The notes under the pieces: model-generated
What the model saw: only the letters and a program-made list of their open reading frames with translations
What the model was told of the DNA's origin: nothing
Database searches by the model: none
Shown here: positions 17,956 through 25,790 of the stretch, one piece after another
Numbering within the stretch: the first letter of the stretch is position 1
Layout of the letters: every line of letters begins with the position of its first letter
Position numbers and translations under genes: made by a program
NCBI GenBank assembly: GCA_016125285.1
Contig: WGMA01000042.1
Span: forward strand, 124,001-188,000
Reading direction: 5' to 3'
DNA from: Phycisphaera sp.
Lineage (GTDB): Bacteria > Planctomycetota > Phycisphaerae > Phycisphaerales > Zrk34
DNA length: 64,000 bases

Positions 17956-19778
17956 TGCGATACGTGCCGTACATCCCGGGCATGCGGGCGGCGATCGTCG
18001 CGGCGCTCACGCTTGCGGCGCTGTCGAGCGACGCGTCGGCGGCGCACATCTATACCGCGTCGGGCGAGCGCCACAGCGGCTGGATCGACGGCGTGGCCGA
18101 CGGCAAGCTGCACGTCGCGCCGGCCGGAACAGATGACGTCAGCAAGACGATCAGCGTGGACATGCTCGATGTGGTGCGCGTGGAGTTTCCGCCGCCGGAC
18201 CGCCGCATGGTGGTCGATCTCGGCAGCGGACAGGCGAAGCGTCTGCGCTGGGCGAAGATCCCGTTGAAGGCCGGGCGGCATCCGATCCGCCTGGAGTATC
18301 TCGCGGAGCGCGGCAAGCCGGGGCCGATCGTTCGCTACAAGGGACCGCAATTCGGCGAGCGCGACCCCGAGCCGAAGCGGCTCTCGCGTCTGCCGCCGGG
18401 CGTGGCGCCGCCGCTGCCCGTCGACATCGGCGAGACGGACCATCGCCTCGCCGAGCAACTGCCGGCGTCGGCGATCAACGGCCTGCGCGCCCGCGTTTAT
18501 CTGCCGGGCGGCGCGGCGTGGAAAGAGGTGCCCGACTACAACGCGATCAAGCCGGCCACCACGGCGGAGGTCGACGCGTTCGGAACGGCGGTCGAGCCGG
18601 CCGACCCGGCGGCGCCGGCGTGGGGCGTGGTGATCGACGGATACATCGAGGTCCCGGACGACGGGTTCTACACGTTCTACCTCACGTCGTCGGCCGGCGC
18701 ACGCCTGTACGTCGGCACGCCCGAGGCGTTGCCCGCCAAGCCCGCGATCGTGACCAGCGGCGGCAGCGACGACACGCCGACGCATCACGTGCTGCTCGCC
18801 GGCGGCGAGGCGCTGCGCGGCAGCGTGATCAGCTGGAACGATACGGGGCTGACCATCAGCCCGTCGTTTGCTCGCGAGCAACGCGTGCACGTCGACGTCG
18901 CGAACCTGCGCGAGCTGTGGCTCACGTCGGACCAGAGCGTCGAGAAGGCGGCCCGAGAGTCGCTCGTCGGCGGGGCGGCCGAAGACGAGGACACGGCGTT
19001 GGTGCGCAAGGACGACAAGCACGTGGCGGTGCGCGGTCGGGCGTTGGGCATCGACGGTGACTCGCTGCGGTTCGAGTACGCCGGCGAGGAACGCAAGCTG
19101 AAGCTCGATCGCGTCGCGGGCATCGTGTTCGCGACGCACGGCAAGGCCGACGTGGCCGGCGATTCGACCGGTGGCGCGTTTCACCAGGTGCTGCTGTTCA
19201 AGAGCGGCGACGCGCTGGCGGGGCGCTGGACGGGCGTGGCGGACGGCGGGCGGGCGATCGTGTTTTCGCTCGGCGAGGGCAGCGAAGTCACGCTGCCGAC
19301 CGACGTGTTGCGACAGATCCGCTTCGTCAACGGTCGCGTCCTGTACCTGTCGGACCTCGATCCGGCCTCGGTGGAGCAGACGCCGTTCTTCGACCGCGTG
19401 ACGCCGTGGCGGCGCGACACGACGCTGGACGGCGGCAAGATCCGCATCGGCGGTCGCGCGTACGAACGCGGCGTGTCGATGCACGCGCGGACGGTGCTGC
19501 AGTACGACCTCGCCGGCGCCTACGAGACGCTGCGGAGCGTGGTCGGCTTTGAAGAGCCGGCGGGTCGCCTCGGTCGCGCGATCATCCGTGTGAGCGGCGA
19601 CGGCAAGACGTTGTGGGAAAGCCTCGACGCGAAGGGCGCCGCGCCGCCGGTCGCCGTCGAGGTGAGCGTGGCGGGGATCAAGCGGCTGACGCTGGAGGTC
19701 GACTTCGGCGCGGGGCAGGATGTCGGCGACCGCGTGGTGTTCGCCGATGCGCAGCTGGTGCGAAAGGCGGCGAAGTGA
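17955..19778 (+). CDS. Secreted NPCBM-domain protein
   Basis: 607 residues. A signal peptide (about 1-30, ending DASA) is followed by a central PA14-like segment (WGVVIDGYIEVPDDGFYTFY, about 216-235) and a C-terminal NPCBM/NEW2 carbohydrate-binding-like domain (about 485-600). The NPCBM part is recognised by GGRAYERGVSMHARTVLQYD and the closing VVFADAQLVR. Both modules are associated with binding glycans at the cell surface. The start overlaps the previous stop by one base and the stop overlaps the next start by one base, so it belongs to the same transcript as its neighbours. Confidence 0.78.
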   Translation: MRYVPYIPGMRAAIVAALTLAALSSDASAAHIYTASGERHSGWIDGVADGKLHVAPAGTDDVSKTISVDMLDVVRVEFPPPDRRMVVDLGSGQAKRLRWAKIPLKAGRHPIRLEYLAERGKPGPIVRYKGPQFGERDPEPKRLSRLPPGVAPPLPVDIGETDHRLAEQLPASAINGLRARVYLPGGAAWKEVPDYNAIKPATTAEVDAFGTAVEPADPAAPAWGVVIDGYIEVPDDGFYTFYLTSSAGARLYVGTPEALPAKPAIVTSGGSDDTPTHHVLLAGGEALRGSVISWNDTGLTISPSFAREQRVHVDVANLRELWLTSDQSVEKAARESLVGGAAEDEDTALVRKDDKHVAVRGRALGIDGDSLRFEYAGEERKLKLDRVAGIVFATHGKADVAGDSTGGAFHQVLLFKSGDALAGRWTGVADGGRAIVFSLGEGSEVTLPTDVLRQIRFVNGRVLYLSDLDPASVEQTPFFDRVTPWRRDTTLDGGKIRIGGRAYERGVSMHARTVLQYDLAGAYETLRSVVGFEEPAGRLGRAIIRVSGDGKTLWESLDAKGAAPPVAVEVSVAGIKRLTLEVDFGAGQDVGDRVVFADAQLVRKAAK

Positions 19779-21331
19779 TGCGACGGTTGAACGCGACGTC
19801 CTCGGGTTGGCGAGCGATCGTGGTGGTGACCGCGGCGCTGATGTTGTCGATGGCGACGCTGCACGCGGAGGACGCGCCGCCGGTAACCGGCGACGCGCCG
19901 AAGCCCGCCGCGAAGCGGGCCGACGCGTTCGAGGCGCACGAGTGGCTGCTGCTGTTGTCTGACCCGCACGTCGATCACGCGAACGCCGAAACGATGTTCG
20001 ACTCGACCTTGCCCGACGTGGTGCGCACGCGACGCCCGTCGGCGAAGACCGATCTGTCGAAGGCCATGCCGGTGGGGGTGATCGCGCTGCACGGTTCGCC
20101 GGGTGATCCGCCACGCGAGGTCGACGTGCTGATCGAGTCGCCGAAGGCCAACTTCCTCGATCACTGGCCGCGCGCCGCGAGCCGGACCTATCGCCTGTTG
20201 TGGCAGGGCATGAAGCTCTCGGAATCGAGCACGGACGCGCGTCTGCTGACGCCGGGCCACTGGGTCGACCGTCTGCGCGACAATCCGGCTCTGTATGTCA
20301 CGCAGGACAATCGGGCCGAGCGGTTCATGCTGTATGACGTCGAGTTGCCGATCTCCACCCCGCTCAAGCTCGACGTCGCGGGCGCGGAGGCAAAACCCGA
20401 CGCGAAGGCGGACGACGACAGGCAGCCCGATCAATACACGGTCACCAACATCGGCGCGTTCGAGTTGCTCGACGTGACGGTCTATCAGCCGAGCGGTGAC
20501 GGCTGGCGTGTCGGCCGCGTTGATCGGCTCGCGGTGAACCCCGCGCGGCCTGCCGACGACAAGTCCAACGATACGAAGTCGCCCAGGAAGGGGCCCCGCG
20601 AAGCCGCCGCCGGGGCGATCAAGAAGCTACAGGTGACCCGTGGCGCCGGCGGCCAGGTGAAGATCGTCGCCAACGGCGGCAACATCGTCGTAAACGGCGG
20701 CAACGTGGTGATCAACGCTCAGGCCGTAGCGATCGAAACCGACGATGGCGAATCCGGCGCGCCCAAGGAGAGCGGCAAGCCGGACGCGTCGAGCACGACG
20801 CAAGCCGCCAAGCCCGCGTCGGCCATACCGACCGGCCCGTTCACCGCAAAGGTCGCGATGGGCGCCGAGGTTCAGTCGGCCGACAAGCTCATCACGGCGT
20901 GGCGCGACGCGATGAAGCACGACGGCTACACCGATGTCGAGGCCGACCACATGGCCGCGATGCTCAAGGCCAACGCGCTCGAACCCGATCACGCGACCGT
21001 CGTCTGTCGGCTCGGTGCGCCGTTTCACACCGACGTGCTCAAGCTCGACATCACGCCCGAGCCCGACCGCAAGCTACGCACGGCCCTGATGGTGATCCGC
21101 AACGCCGACCCCGGCATCAAGCGCGAGATCGCACGCCTCGTCAAGCAGCTCGGCGACGACCAGTGGAAGCTTCGGGAGGCCGCGTCGGAGCGTCTGGCGG
21201 CGTACGGCGAGGCCAGCGCCGACGCGCTCCGCACGGCGTTGAAGTCCAGCGACCTGGAGGTCGTCTATCGCGCCGAGCGTCTGCTCGACCGCATGAGCGA
21301 CAAGAAGAAGGCCGGCGACGAGGACCAGTGA
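19778..21331 (+). CDS. Secreted protein with C-terminal HEAT-like segment
   Basis: 517 residues from the ATG overlapping the previous stop (TGATG). A signal peptide spans about 1-30. A beta-rich N-terminal half contains a run of short Asn/Gly/Val repeats (VANGGNIVVNGGNVVINAQA, about 296-315). A helical C-terminus (about 448-505) resembles two HEAT repeats (ARLVKQLGDDQWKLREAASE). No catalytic motif is seen. It appears to be the last gene of the MoxR/VWA series, since the next gene has its own -10-like box. Confidence 0.7.
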   Translation: MRRLNATSSGWRAIVVVTAALMLSMATLHAEDAPPVTGDAPKPAAKRADAFEAHEWLLLLSDPHVDHANAETMFDSTLPDVVRTRRPSAKTDLSKAMPVGVIALHGSPGDPPREVDVLIESPKANFLDHWPRAASRTYRLLWQGMKLSESSTDARLLTPGHWVDRLRDNPALYVTQDNRAERFMLYDVELPISTPLKLDVAGAEAKPDAKADDDRQPDQYTVTNIGAFELLDVTVYQPSGDGWRVGRVDRLAVNPARPADDKSNDTKSPRKGPREAAAGAIKKLQVTRGAGGQVKIVANGGNIVVNGGNVVINAQAVAIETDDGESGAPKESGKPDASSTTQAAKPASAIPTGPFTAKVAMGAEVQSADKLITAWRDAMKHDGYTDVEADHMAAMLKANALEPDHATVVCRLGAPFHTDVLKLDITPEPDRKLRTALMVIRNADPGIKREIARLVKQLGDDQWKLREAASERLAAYGEASADALRTALKSSDLEVVYRAERLLDRMSDKKKAGDEDQ

Positions 21332-21363
21332 TCGATCGGTCGCCGCGTCGCGTTCGACGTCGC

Positions 21364-21369
21364 TACAAT
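21364..21369 (+). promoter_or_regulatory. -10-like box just before the dehydratase start
   Basis: TACAAT lies seven bases before ATG 21377, with no Shine-Dalgarno between them. If used, the transcript would be leaderless or nearly so. Similar spacing occurs before the starts at 23183, 55024 and 57691. No matching -35 was found. Confidence 0.35.
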
Positions 21370-21376
21370 GTCCACC

Positions 21377-23026
21377 ATGAGTCGCAGCGTCCTGCTCGTC
21401 CATCCCGACGACGACATGCTGGTCGCGCTCGTTGATCACGCCGCCGGGCAGACCGTCGCGTGCAACGGCCGCACGGTCACGCTCCGCGCCGACGTCCGCG
21501 CCAAGCACAAGGTCGCGCTGCGTGACTTCGCGCCCGGCGCGTCGCTCCGCATGTACGGCATCACCGTCGGCCGCGCCACGCAGCCTATCGCCGCCGGTGA
21601 TCCCATCACGATCGCCAACCTGAAGCACCACACCGACGCGGCCGCGCTCCGCGGCACGCGCCCGCTCTGGACCGCACCCGACGTCTCACGCTGGGCCGGC
21701 CGCACGTTCGACGGCTACGCCCGCGGCGACGGGCGCGTCGGCACCGCCAACCACTGGCTCGTCGTCCCGCTCGTGTTCTGCGAGAACCGCAACCTCGACG
21801 TCATCCGCGACGCACTCCTCGAAGAGCTCGGCTACGCACGCGACCGCTCCTACCAGGCCCAGACACGTCGACTCATCGACATGTACCGCGACGGCGCCAA
21901 GCCCCAGCAACTCATCGACACCACCTTCACGCCCGGGCCCACGCACACCGCCAAACGCGTCTTCCCCAATGTCGACGGCATCAAATTCCTCACGCACTCC
22001 GGCGGATGCGGCGGCACCTACGAGGACGCCCTGAACCTCTGCGGCCTGCTCGCCGGTTATATCAATCACCCCAACGTCGCCGGCGCGACGGTGCTCTCGC
22101 TCGGCTGTCAGAAGTCGCAGGTGCAGGACCTGCTCGACGCCGTGCACACACGCAACCCCGACTTCGACAAGCCGCTGCTCGTGTTCGAACAGCAGAAGTC
22201 GCCGTCCGAACAGGCGCTGCTCGAGACCGCCATCAAGCACACCTTCGCCGGACTCATCGAGGCCGACCGGTATACGCGTCAGCCCGCTGCCCTCAGCCAC
22301 CTAAGCGTCGGCGTCGAGTGCGGCGGGTCCGACGGATTCTCCGGCCTGTCCGCCAACCCCGCCATCGGTCACTGCTCTGACCTCATCGTCGCGCTCGACG
22401 GCTCCGTGATCCTCTCCGAGTTTCCCGAACTCGCCGGCTGCGAGCAGGAGATCGTCGATCGCTGTGTCGACGACGACGTCGCCCGTCGCTTCCTCGACAT
22501 CATGGCCGACTACGACGCCCGCGCCCGCGCCGTCAACGTCGCGTTCGAGACCAACCCCTCGCCCGGCAACATCACCGACGGCCTGATCACCGACGCCATC
22601 AAGTCCGCCGGCGCCGCCAAAAAGGGCGGCACCTCGCCCGTCGCCGACGCCATCGACTACCCCGGCGTCGTCACACGCAAAGGTCTCAACCTGCTCTGCA
22701 CGCCCGGTGGCGACGTCGAATCCACCACCGCCATGGCCGCCGCCGGCGCCAACGTCATGCTCTTCTCCACCGGCCTCGGCACGCCCACCGGCAACGCCGT
22801 CACCCCCGTCCTCAAGGTCTCGACCAGCACCGACCTCGCCAACCGACTGCCCGACCTAATCGACATCAACGCCGGCCCCATCATCACCGGCGACGCCACC
22901 ATCGAACAGATCGGTGAATCGATGCTCGACTACGTCATCAACACCGCCTCCGGCCAATACGTCACCAAAGCCCAACGCCTCGGCCAGGACGACTTCATCC
23001 CCTGGAAACGCGGCGTCTCACTCTGA
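21377..23026 (+). CDS. UxaA-family sugar-acid dehydratase (altronate/galactarate dehydratase type)
   Basis: 549 residues. An N-terminal SAF-like domain (about 1-90) is fused to the galactarate/altronate dehydratase core (about 105-545). This is the full-length form, whereas some bacteria split it. The core shows THSGGCGGTYED, LSLGCQKSQ and VECGGSDGFSG, the Cys/Gly-rich segments near the iron-dependent active site. The family removes water from aldonates such as altronate or galactarate to give 2-keto-3-deoxy acids. With the aldolase next door it would feed cleavage to pyruvate. Because fuconolactonase-like and FucU-like genes lie nearby, L-fuconate is a possible substrate. The upstream ATG at 21368 adds three residues and overlaps the -10-like box, so I prefer 21377. 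Confidence 0.82.
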   Translation: MSRSVLLVHPDDDMLVALVDHAAGQTVACNGRTVTLRADVRAKHKVALRDFAPGASLRMYGITVGRATQPIAAGDPITIANLKHHTDAAALRGTRPLWTAPDVSRWAGRTFDGYARGDGRVGTANHWLVVPLVFCENRNLDVIRDALLEELGYARDRSYQAQTRRLIDMYRDGAKPQQLIDTTFTPGPTHTAKRVFPNVDGIKFLTHSGGCGGTYEDALNLCGLLAGYINHPNVAGATVLSLGCQKSQVQDLLDAVHTRNPDFDKPLLVFEQQKSPSEQALLETAIKHTFAGLIEADRYTRQPAALSHLSVGVECGGSDGFSGLSANPAIGHCSDLIVALDGSVILSEFPELAGCEQEIVDRCVDDDVARRFLDIMADYDARARAVNVAFETNPSPGNITDGLITDAIKSAGAAKKGGTSPVADAIDYPGVVTRKGLNLLCTPGGDVESTTAMAAAGANVMLFSTGLGTPTGNAVTPVLKVSTSTDLANRLPDLIDINAGPIITGDATIEQIGESMLDYVINTASGQYVTKAQRLGQDDFIPWKRGVSL

Positions 23027-23159
23027 TTTGGTGAAGTGTTGAACACGTCGCGCCATTCCCCTCTCCCACCGGGAGAGGGCGAGGGTGAGGGATAACCGCA
23101 CGACCACCGACGACCCACGCGCCTCACAGCAATCGTCAACCAGTACCCTTCACCAAATC
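23025..23159. repeat. Outer 12-bp inverted repeat enclosing a REP-like hairpin
   Basis: GATTTGGTGAAG (23025-23036, overlapping the dehydratase stop) is exactly complementary to CTTCACCAAATC (23148-23159). Between them, 23059-23079 forms a hairpin with 9-bp arms CCCTCTCCC/GGGAGAGGG and loop ACC, followed by GCGAGGGTGAGGG. The inner hairpin resembles the CCCTCTCCC-type REP sequences scattered in many GC-rich bacteria. The whole could be a small non-autonomous element or a terminator. Confidence 0.6.
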
Positions 23160-23170
23160 ACCAAATCCCC

Positions 23171-23176
23171 TAAAAT
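23171..23176 (+). promoter_or_regulatory. -10-like box before the aldolase start
   Basis: TAAAAT lies six bases before ATG 23183 with no Shine-Dalgarno between. The position suggests a separate, nearly leaderless transcript for the aldolase in addition to read-through from the dehydratase. Confidence 0.3.
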
Positions 23177-23182
23177 CCCCCC

Positions 23183-24202
23183 ATGAGCTCCACCCGCAAA
23201 CTCACCGGCATCTTCACCCCCAACGTCGTCCCGCTCCACGACGACGGCTCCATCAACGAGCACGAGCTGCGCCGCTACATCGACTGGCTCATCGACGCCG
23301 GCGTCCACGGCCTGTACCCCAACGGATCGTCCGGCGAGTTCACGCGATTCACCGCCGAGGAACGCCAACGCATCATCAAGGTCTGCTGCGAGCAGTGCGC
23401 CGGGCGCATCCCCGTGCTCGCCGGCGCCGCCGAGGCGAACGTCACCGAAACCATCAAGGCCTGCGAGCTCTACCACGAGTACGGCGCCGCCGCCGTCGCC
23501 ATCGTCTCGCCGTTCTACTACAAGCTCAGCCCCGAGTCCGTCTACGCCTACTTCCGCGAGATCGCCATCCACTCGCCCATCGACGTCACCCTCTACAACA
23601 TCCCGATGTTCGCCTCGCCCATCGACGTGCCGACGATCAAACGCCTCGCCGAGTTCGAACGCGTCATCGGCATCAAGGACTCGTCCGGCGACATGGCCTT
23701 CATGATCCGCATGATCAAGGAGGTCCGCCCGATGCGACCCGACTTCTGCTTCCTGTCCGGCTGGGAAGCCGCGCTCGTGCCCATGCTCGTCATGGGCTGC
23801 GACGGCGGCACCAACGCGCTGTCCGGCGTCGTGCCCGAGTTCTTCCGTCACCTCTACGACCTCACGCGCGCCAACCGCCTCGATGAGGCCCGCGAACTGC
23901 AGTACAAGATGCTCGAGTTGTTCGACGCCATCGTCTATTCGGCCGACTTCCCCGAAGGCCTCCGCGTCGCCGTCGAACTCCGCGGCTTCAACGTCGGCCC
24001 GTCCCGCCAACCCCTCAGCGAATCCCAACAGATCGACCGCGCCGCCCTCAGCCGCGTCATGCAATGCATCATCGCCGACTTCGGCTACGCCAAACCACCC
24101 GCCGAAGGCTGCGCCCCACGCACCGGCAAGATCGACGCCGACCGCATCCAACAGATCACCCAGGGCGTGCTGGCGCGACTGAAGGAACGCGGCGCGCTAT
24201 AG
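23183..24202 (+). CDS. Dihydrodipicolinate synthase-family aldolase (DapA/NanA/KDG-aldolase type)
   Basis: 339 residues forming a class I TIM-barrel aldolase. Landmarks are [11 protein letters not shown] (about 37-47, the GxxGE pyruvate-binding motif), VTLYNIPMF (about 135-143, with the catalytic Tyr) and [10 protein letters not shown] (about 161-170, with the Schiff-base Lys). The family cleaves 2-keto-3-deoxy sugar acids to pyruvate and an aldehyde, or runs the reverse. Location after the UxaA dehydratase indicates catabolism rather than lysine synthesis. For a 6-deoxy acid the aldehyde would be lactaldehyde; for 2-keto-3-deoxygluconate it would be glyceraldehyde. The C-terminus is about 40 residues longer than DapA. 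Confidence 0.85.
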   Translation: MSSTRKLTGIFTPNVVPLHDDGSINEHELRRYIDWLIDAGVHGLYPNGSSGEFTRFTAEERQRIIKVCCEQCAGRIPVLAGAAEANVTETIKACELYHEYGAAAVAIVSPFYYKLSPESVYAYFREIAIHSPIDVTLYNIPMFASPIDVPTIKRLAEFERVIGIKDSSGDMAFMIRMIKEVRPMRPDFCFLSGWEAALVPMLVMGCDGGTNALSGVVPEFFRHLYDLTRANRLDEARELQYKMLELFDAIVYSADFPEGLRVAVELRGFNVGPSRQPLSESQQIDRAALSRVMQCIIADFGYAKPPAEGCAPRTGKIDADRIQQITQGVLARLKERGAL

Positions 24203-24208
24203 CGGATT

Positions 24209-24238
24209 CCCGTTTAGCGACCGCCCGCAGGGCGGTGC
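24209..24238. repeat. REP-like 30-bp repeat, copy 1
   Basis: The unit begins CCCGTTTAGCGACCGCCCGC and ends with AGGGCGGTGC. It is identical to 27329-27358. The core ACCGCCC-GCA-GGGCGGT makes a 7-bp hairpin. This copy lies seven bases after the aldolase stop codon and could act in transcription termination. Confidence 0.7.
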
Positions 24239-24288
24239 TTCACGTCTGCGAAATCGGAGATAAACTGCGCGAAAAATCACGGCGGTGG

Positions 24289-24294
24289 TTGTCG
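24289..24294 (+). promoter_or_regulatory. Severed -35 box of an ancestral promoter
   Basis: TTGTCG lies left of the inserted element. If the element and one copy of its target duplication are removed, this box is 17 bp from TATAAT, now at 27022-27027, which precedes the gene at 27069. The insertion seems to have separated the two halves of that promoter. Confidence 0.45.
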
Positions 24295-24304
24295 TAACGG
24301 GGGA

Positions 24305-24312
24305 TTTATGTT
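24305..24312. repeat. Target-site duplication, left copy
   Basis: TTTATGTT immediately outside the left terminal repeat is repeated at 27015-27022 immediately outside the right one. Eight bases is the usual duplication length for IS1595-family elements. Confidence 0.9.
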
Positions 24313-24334
24313 CGGAAGTATGTACTTGACGCAA
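24313..24334. repeat. Left terminal inverted repeat of the IS1595-family element
   Basis: 22 bp, exact complement of 26993-27014. It includes GTACTTGACGCAA, a version of which recurs inside the element at 25657-25668 in the transposase promoter. Confidence 0.92.
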
Positions 24335-24350
24335 TGGGTGGTTTTGGCTG

Positions 24351-24479
24351 CTAACTACCCGGCACGCCAATCGCGAACAGGCCGACCACGTAGTTCAGGG
24401 CGAGATAGATACCCCAGAATCCCAATACGAGAAACACGCCAAGGCCAACCGCCGCAAGGCTACTCGGCTTCATCGTCAT
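24351..24479 (-). CDS. Tiny single-span membrane protein carried by the element
   Basis: 42 residues from the ATG at 24479, or 40 from 24473. One hydrophobic helix covers about residues 8-36 (LAAVGLGVFLVLGFWGIYLA), ending in GVPGS. Its start lies inside the end of the 60-residue ORF (overlap about 14-20 bp), which suggests coupled translation after the transposase. It is not a known IS1595 component in my memory. The well-formed membrane helix argues it is real, but it is short. Confidence 0.45.
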   Translation of the reverse strand: MTMKPSSLAAVGLGVFLVLGFWGIYLALNYVVGLFAIGVPGS

Positions 24480-24642
24480 TGTCGTCGCCCCCGGCGCTGT
24501 GATCCGGCCACCCGCCATCGGGCTTCTTCTTGTGCATCGCGTTCTTGACGGCATCCTCCCACTCGACGCCTTCAATCTTGAAACGCTCTGCATCTGGCCC
24601 GGGCTTTGACTTCCTATCTTCCTTGTTCGGTTCGTCGCTCAT
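24460..24642 (-). CDS. Small acidic hydrophilic protein carried by the element
   Basis: 60 residues, rich in Asp, Glu, Lys and Gly, ending GGDDNDDEAE. It contains FKIEGVEWEDAVKNAMHKKK and has no signal or membrane span. The start follows the transposase stop by nine bases on the same strand, with a GGGGTAAG stretch upstream, so it probably belongs to the transposase transcript. No family recognised. A regulatory or accessory transposition role is possible but unsupported. Confidence 0.5.
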   Translation of the reverse strand: MSDEPNKEDRKSKPGPDAERFKIEGVEWEDAVKNAMHKKKPDGGWPDHSAGGDDNDDEAE

Positions 24643-24651
24643 GATGTCATC

Positions 24652-25626
24652 TTACCCCGCTACTGGTTCCCGGTACATGAGACGCTTGTCGTTTGCGCCA
24701 CGGATCGCGGCGACGACTCGCTCGCCATCTTCCATCTCGCGATGGTTGTAGCGGAACTCGAACTCGTCCACGTACCGCTGGAGATGCTTTCGGCTGACGT
24801 TGTGGTACACGCCGTTGATGCCGCGCTTGAGGATCGCCCAGAACGATTCGATGGTGTTCGTGGTGATGTCGCCACGGACGTACTCGTAGGCGCTGTGCTT
24901 GACCGACTCGTGCCCGGCGTACTCGCGACCGATGCCAACGTAGGCCGGGGCTTCGTCGCTGATCAACGTCGATGACTGGTCGATCAACTCGTTGCACGCC
25001 TTCTTGAGATTGGCGGTGGTGACGCTGGGGATCACGCGGGCGCGAACCTGCCCGGTCTCGCGGACGACCGCGCCGAACACTGGTGCCTTGGGCTTGTGCT
25101 TCCACGTGTACTTGCCGTCCGCGCGATGGGGGCGATGCTTGCGCGGCTTGCCGCCGACGCGCGTCTCGTCAACCTCAACCGTCCCCTTGAGCTTCGGGCC
25201 GTCCTGTTTTGGGGCAGCAGCCCAACGCACGCGATGCAGGAGGAACAGGGCCGACTTGTAGGACAGGCCGGTGTGACGCTTAATCTCCAACGCGCTGACA
25301 CCCTTCTTGCTGGTGCACATTCTCCAAAACGCGTAGACCCAATGACGCGCCGGGATGCGCGATTCTTCCATGACCGTGCCGATGCGGACGGTGAACTGCT
25401 GCTTGCAGCCCTTGCAACGCCAGAGGAACCGCTTGTTGCGCTCGCCGGTCTTGCGGTCACGCATCTGGTACACATCAACGTCGCCGCAGCGGGGGCAGCA
25501 CGCGCCGCCGTCCCAACGCTGCTTCTCAAGGAACTCCACGGCGGCGGTCTCGTCAGCGCATGCCAGTGGGATGTCAGCGACGATCTCCGACTTGTCCTGT
25601 CCGACCTTCTTCTGGTTGCGAGCCAT
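24652..25626 (-). CDS. IS1595-family transposase
   Basis: 324 residues. An N-terminal zinc ribbon (CPRC at 44-47 and CKGC at 71-74) precedes a helix-turn-helix-like stretch (about 108-135) and the ISXO2-type DDE catalytic domain. Proposed catalytic residues are Asp153 (VEVDETRVGG), Asp224 (ISDEAPAY), and Asn257 or Glu260 with Lys267 in TNTIESFWAILKRGINGVYH, the IS1595 signature region. AAAGGAA precedes the ATG. A strong promoter lies 27-54 bp upstream. The frame is intact, so the element may be active. Confidence 0.93.
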   Translation of the reverse strand: MARNQKKVGQDKSEIVADIPLACADETAAVEFLEKQRWDGGACCPRCGDVDVYQMRDRKTGERNKRFLWRCKGCKQQFTVRIGTVMEESRIPARHWVYAFWRMCTSKKGVSALEIKRHTGLSYKSALFLLHRVRWAAAPKQDGPKLKGTVEVDETRVGGKPRKHRPHRADGKYTWKHKPKAPVFGAVVRETGQVRARVIPSVTTANLKKACNELIDQSSTLISDEAPAYVGIGREYAGHESVKHSAYEYVRGDITTNTIESFWAILKRGINGVYHNVSRKHLQRYVDEFEFRYNHREMEDGERVVAAIRGANDKRLMYREPVAG

Positions 25627-25652
25627 GATGGGTTCCTTTCGCTTCTGACATC

Positions 25653-25680
25653 ATTATACTTGACGCAACGCCAGCGTCAA
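25653..25680 (-). promoter_or_regulatory. Transposase promoter overlapped by an operator-like repeat
   Basis: On the minus strand, TTGACG (25675-25680) and TATAAT (25653-25658) are separated by 16 bp, a near-consensus sigma-70 promoter for the transposase. TTGACGC (25660-25666) and GCGTCAA (25674-25680) form an inverted repeat across the spacer and -35. The top-strand sequence TACTTGACGCAA (25657-25668) matches 12 bases of the terminal repeat. Transposase binding here could repress its own gene. Confidence 0.65.
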
Positions 25681-25731
25681 TACTTGCTTGCTTTAAATTC
25701 AATAAAATGCTTGCTTGATTTTGGTGCGTGC

Positions 25732-25760
25732 TTGCAAGCGAAACGTGGCTTGGGTAGAAT
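25732..25760 (+). promoter_or_regulatory. Promoter of the P63C gene
   Basis: TTGCAA (25732-25737) and TAGAAT (25755-25760) are spaced 17 bp and point toward the P63C gene, whose GAAAGGAG ribosome-binding site lies at 25778-25784. The -35 sits in the palindrome GCTTGCAAGC (25730-25739). Two further CTTGCTTG repeats lie upstream at 25683-25690 and near 25710, possibly operator sites. Confidence 0.6.
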
Positions 25761-25790
25761 CTGGGCAAGTAACGGTCGAAAGGAGCCATC

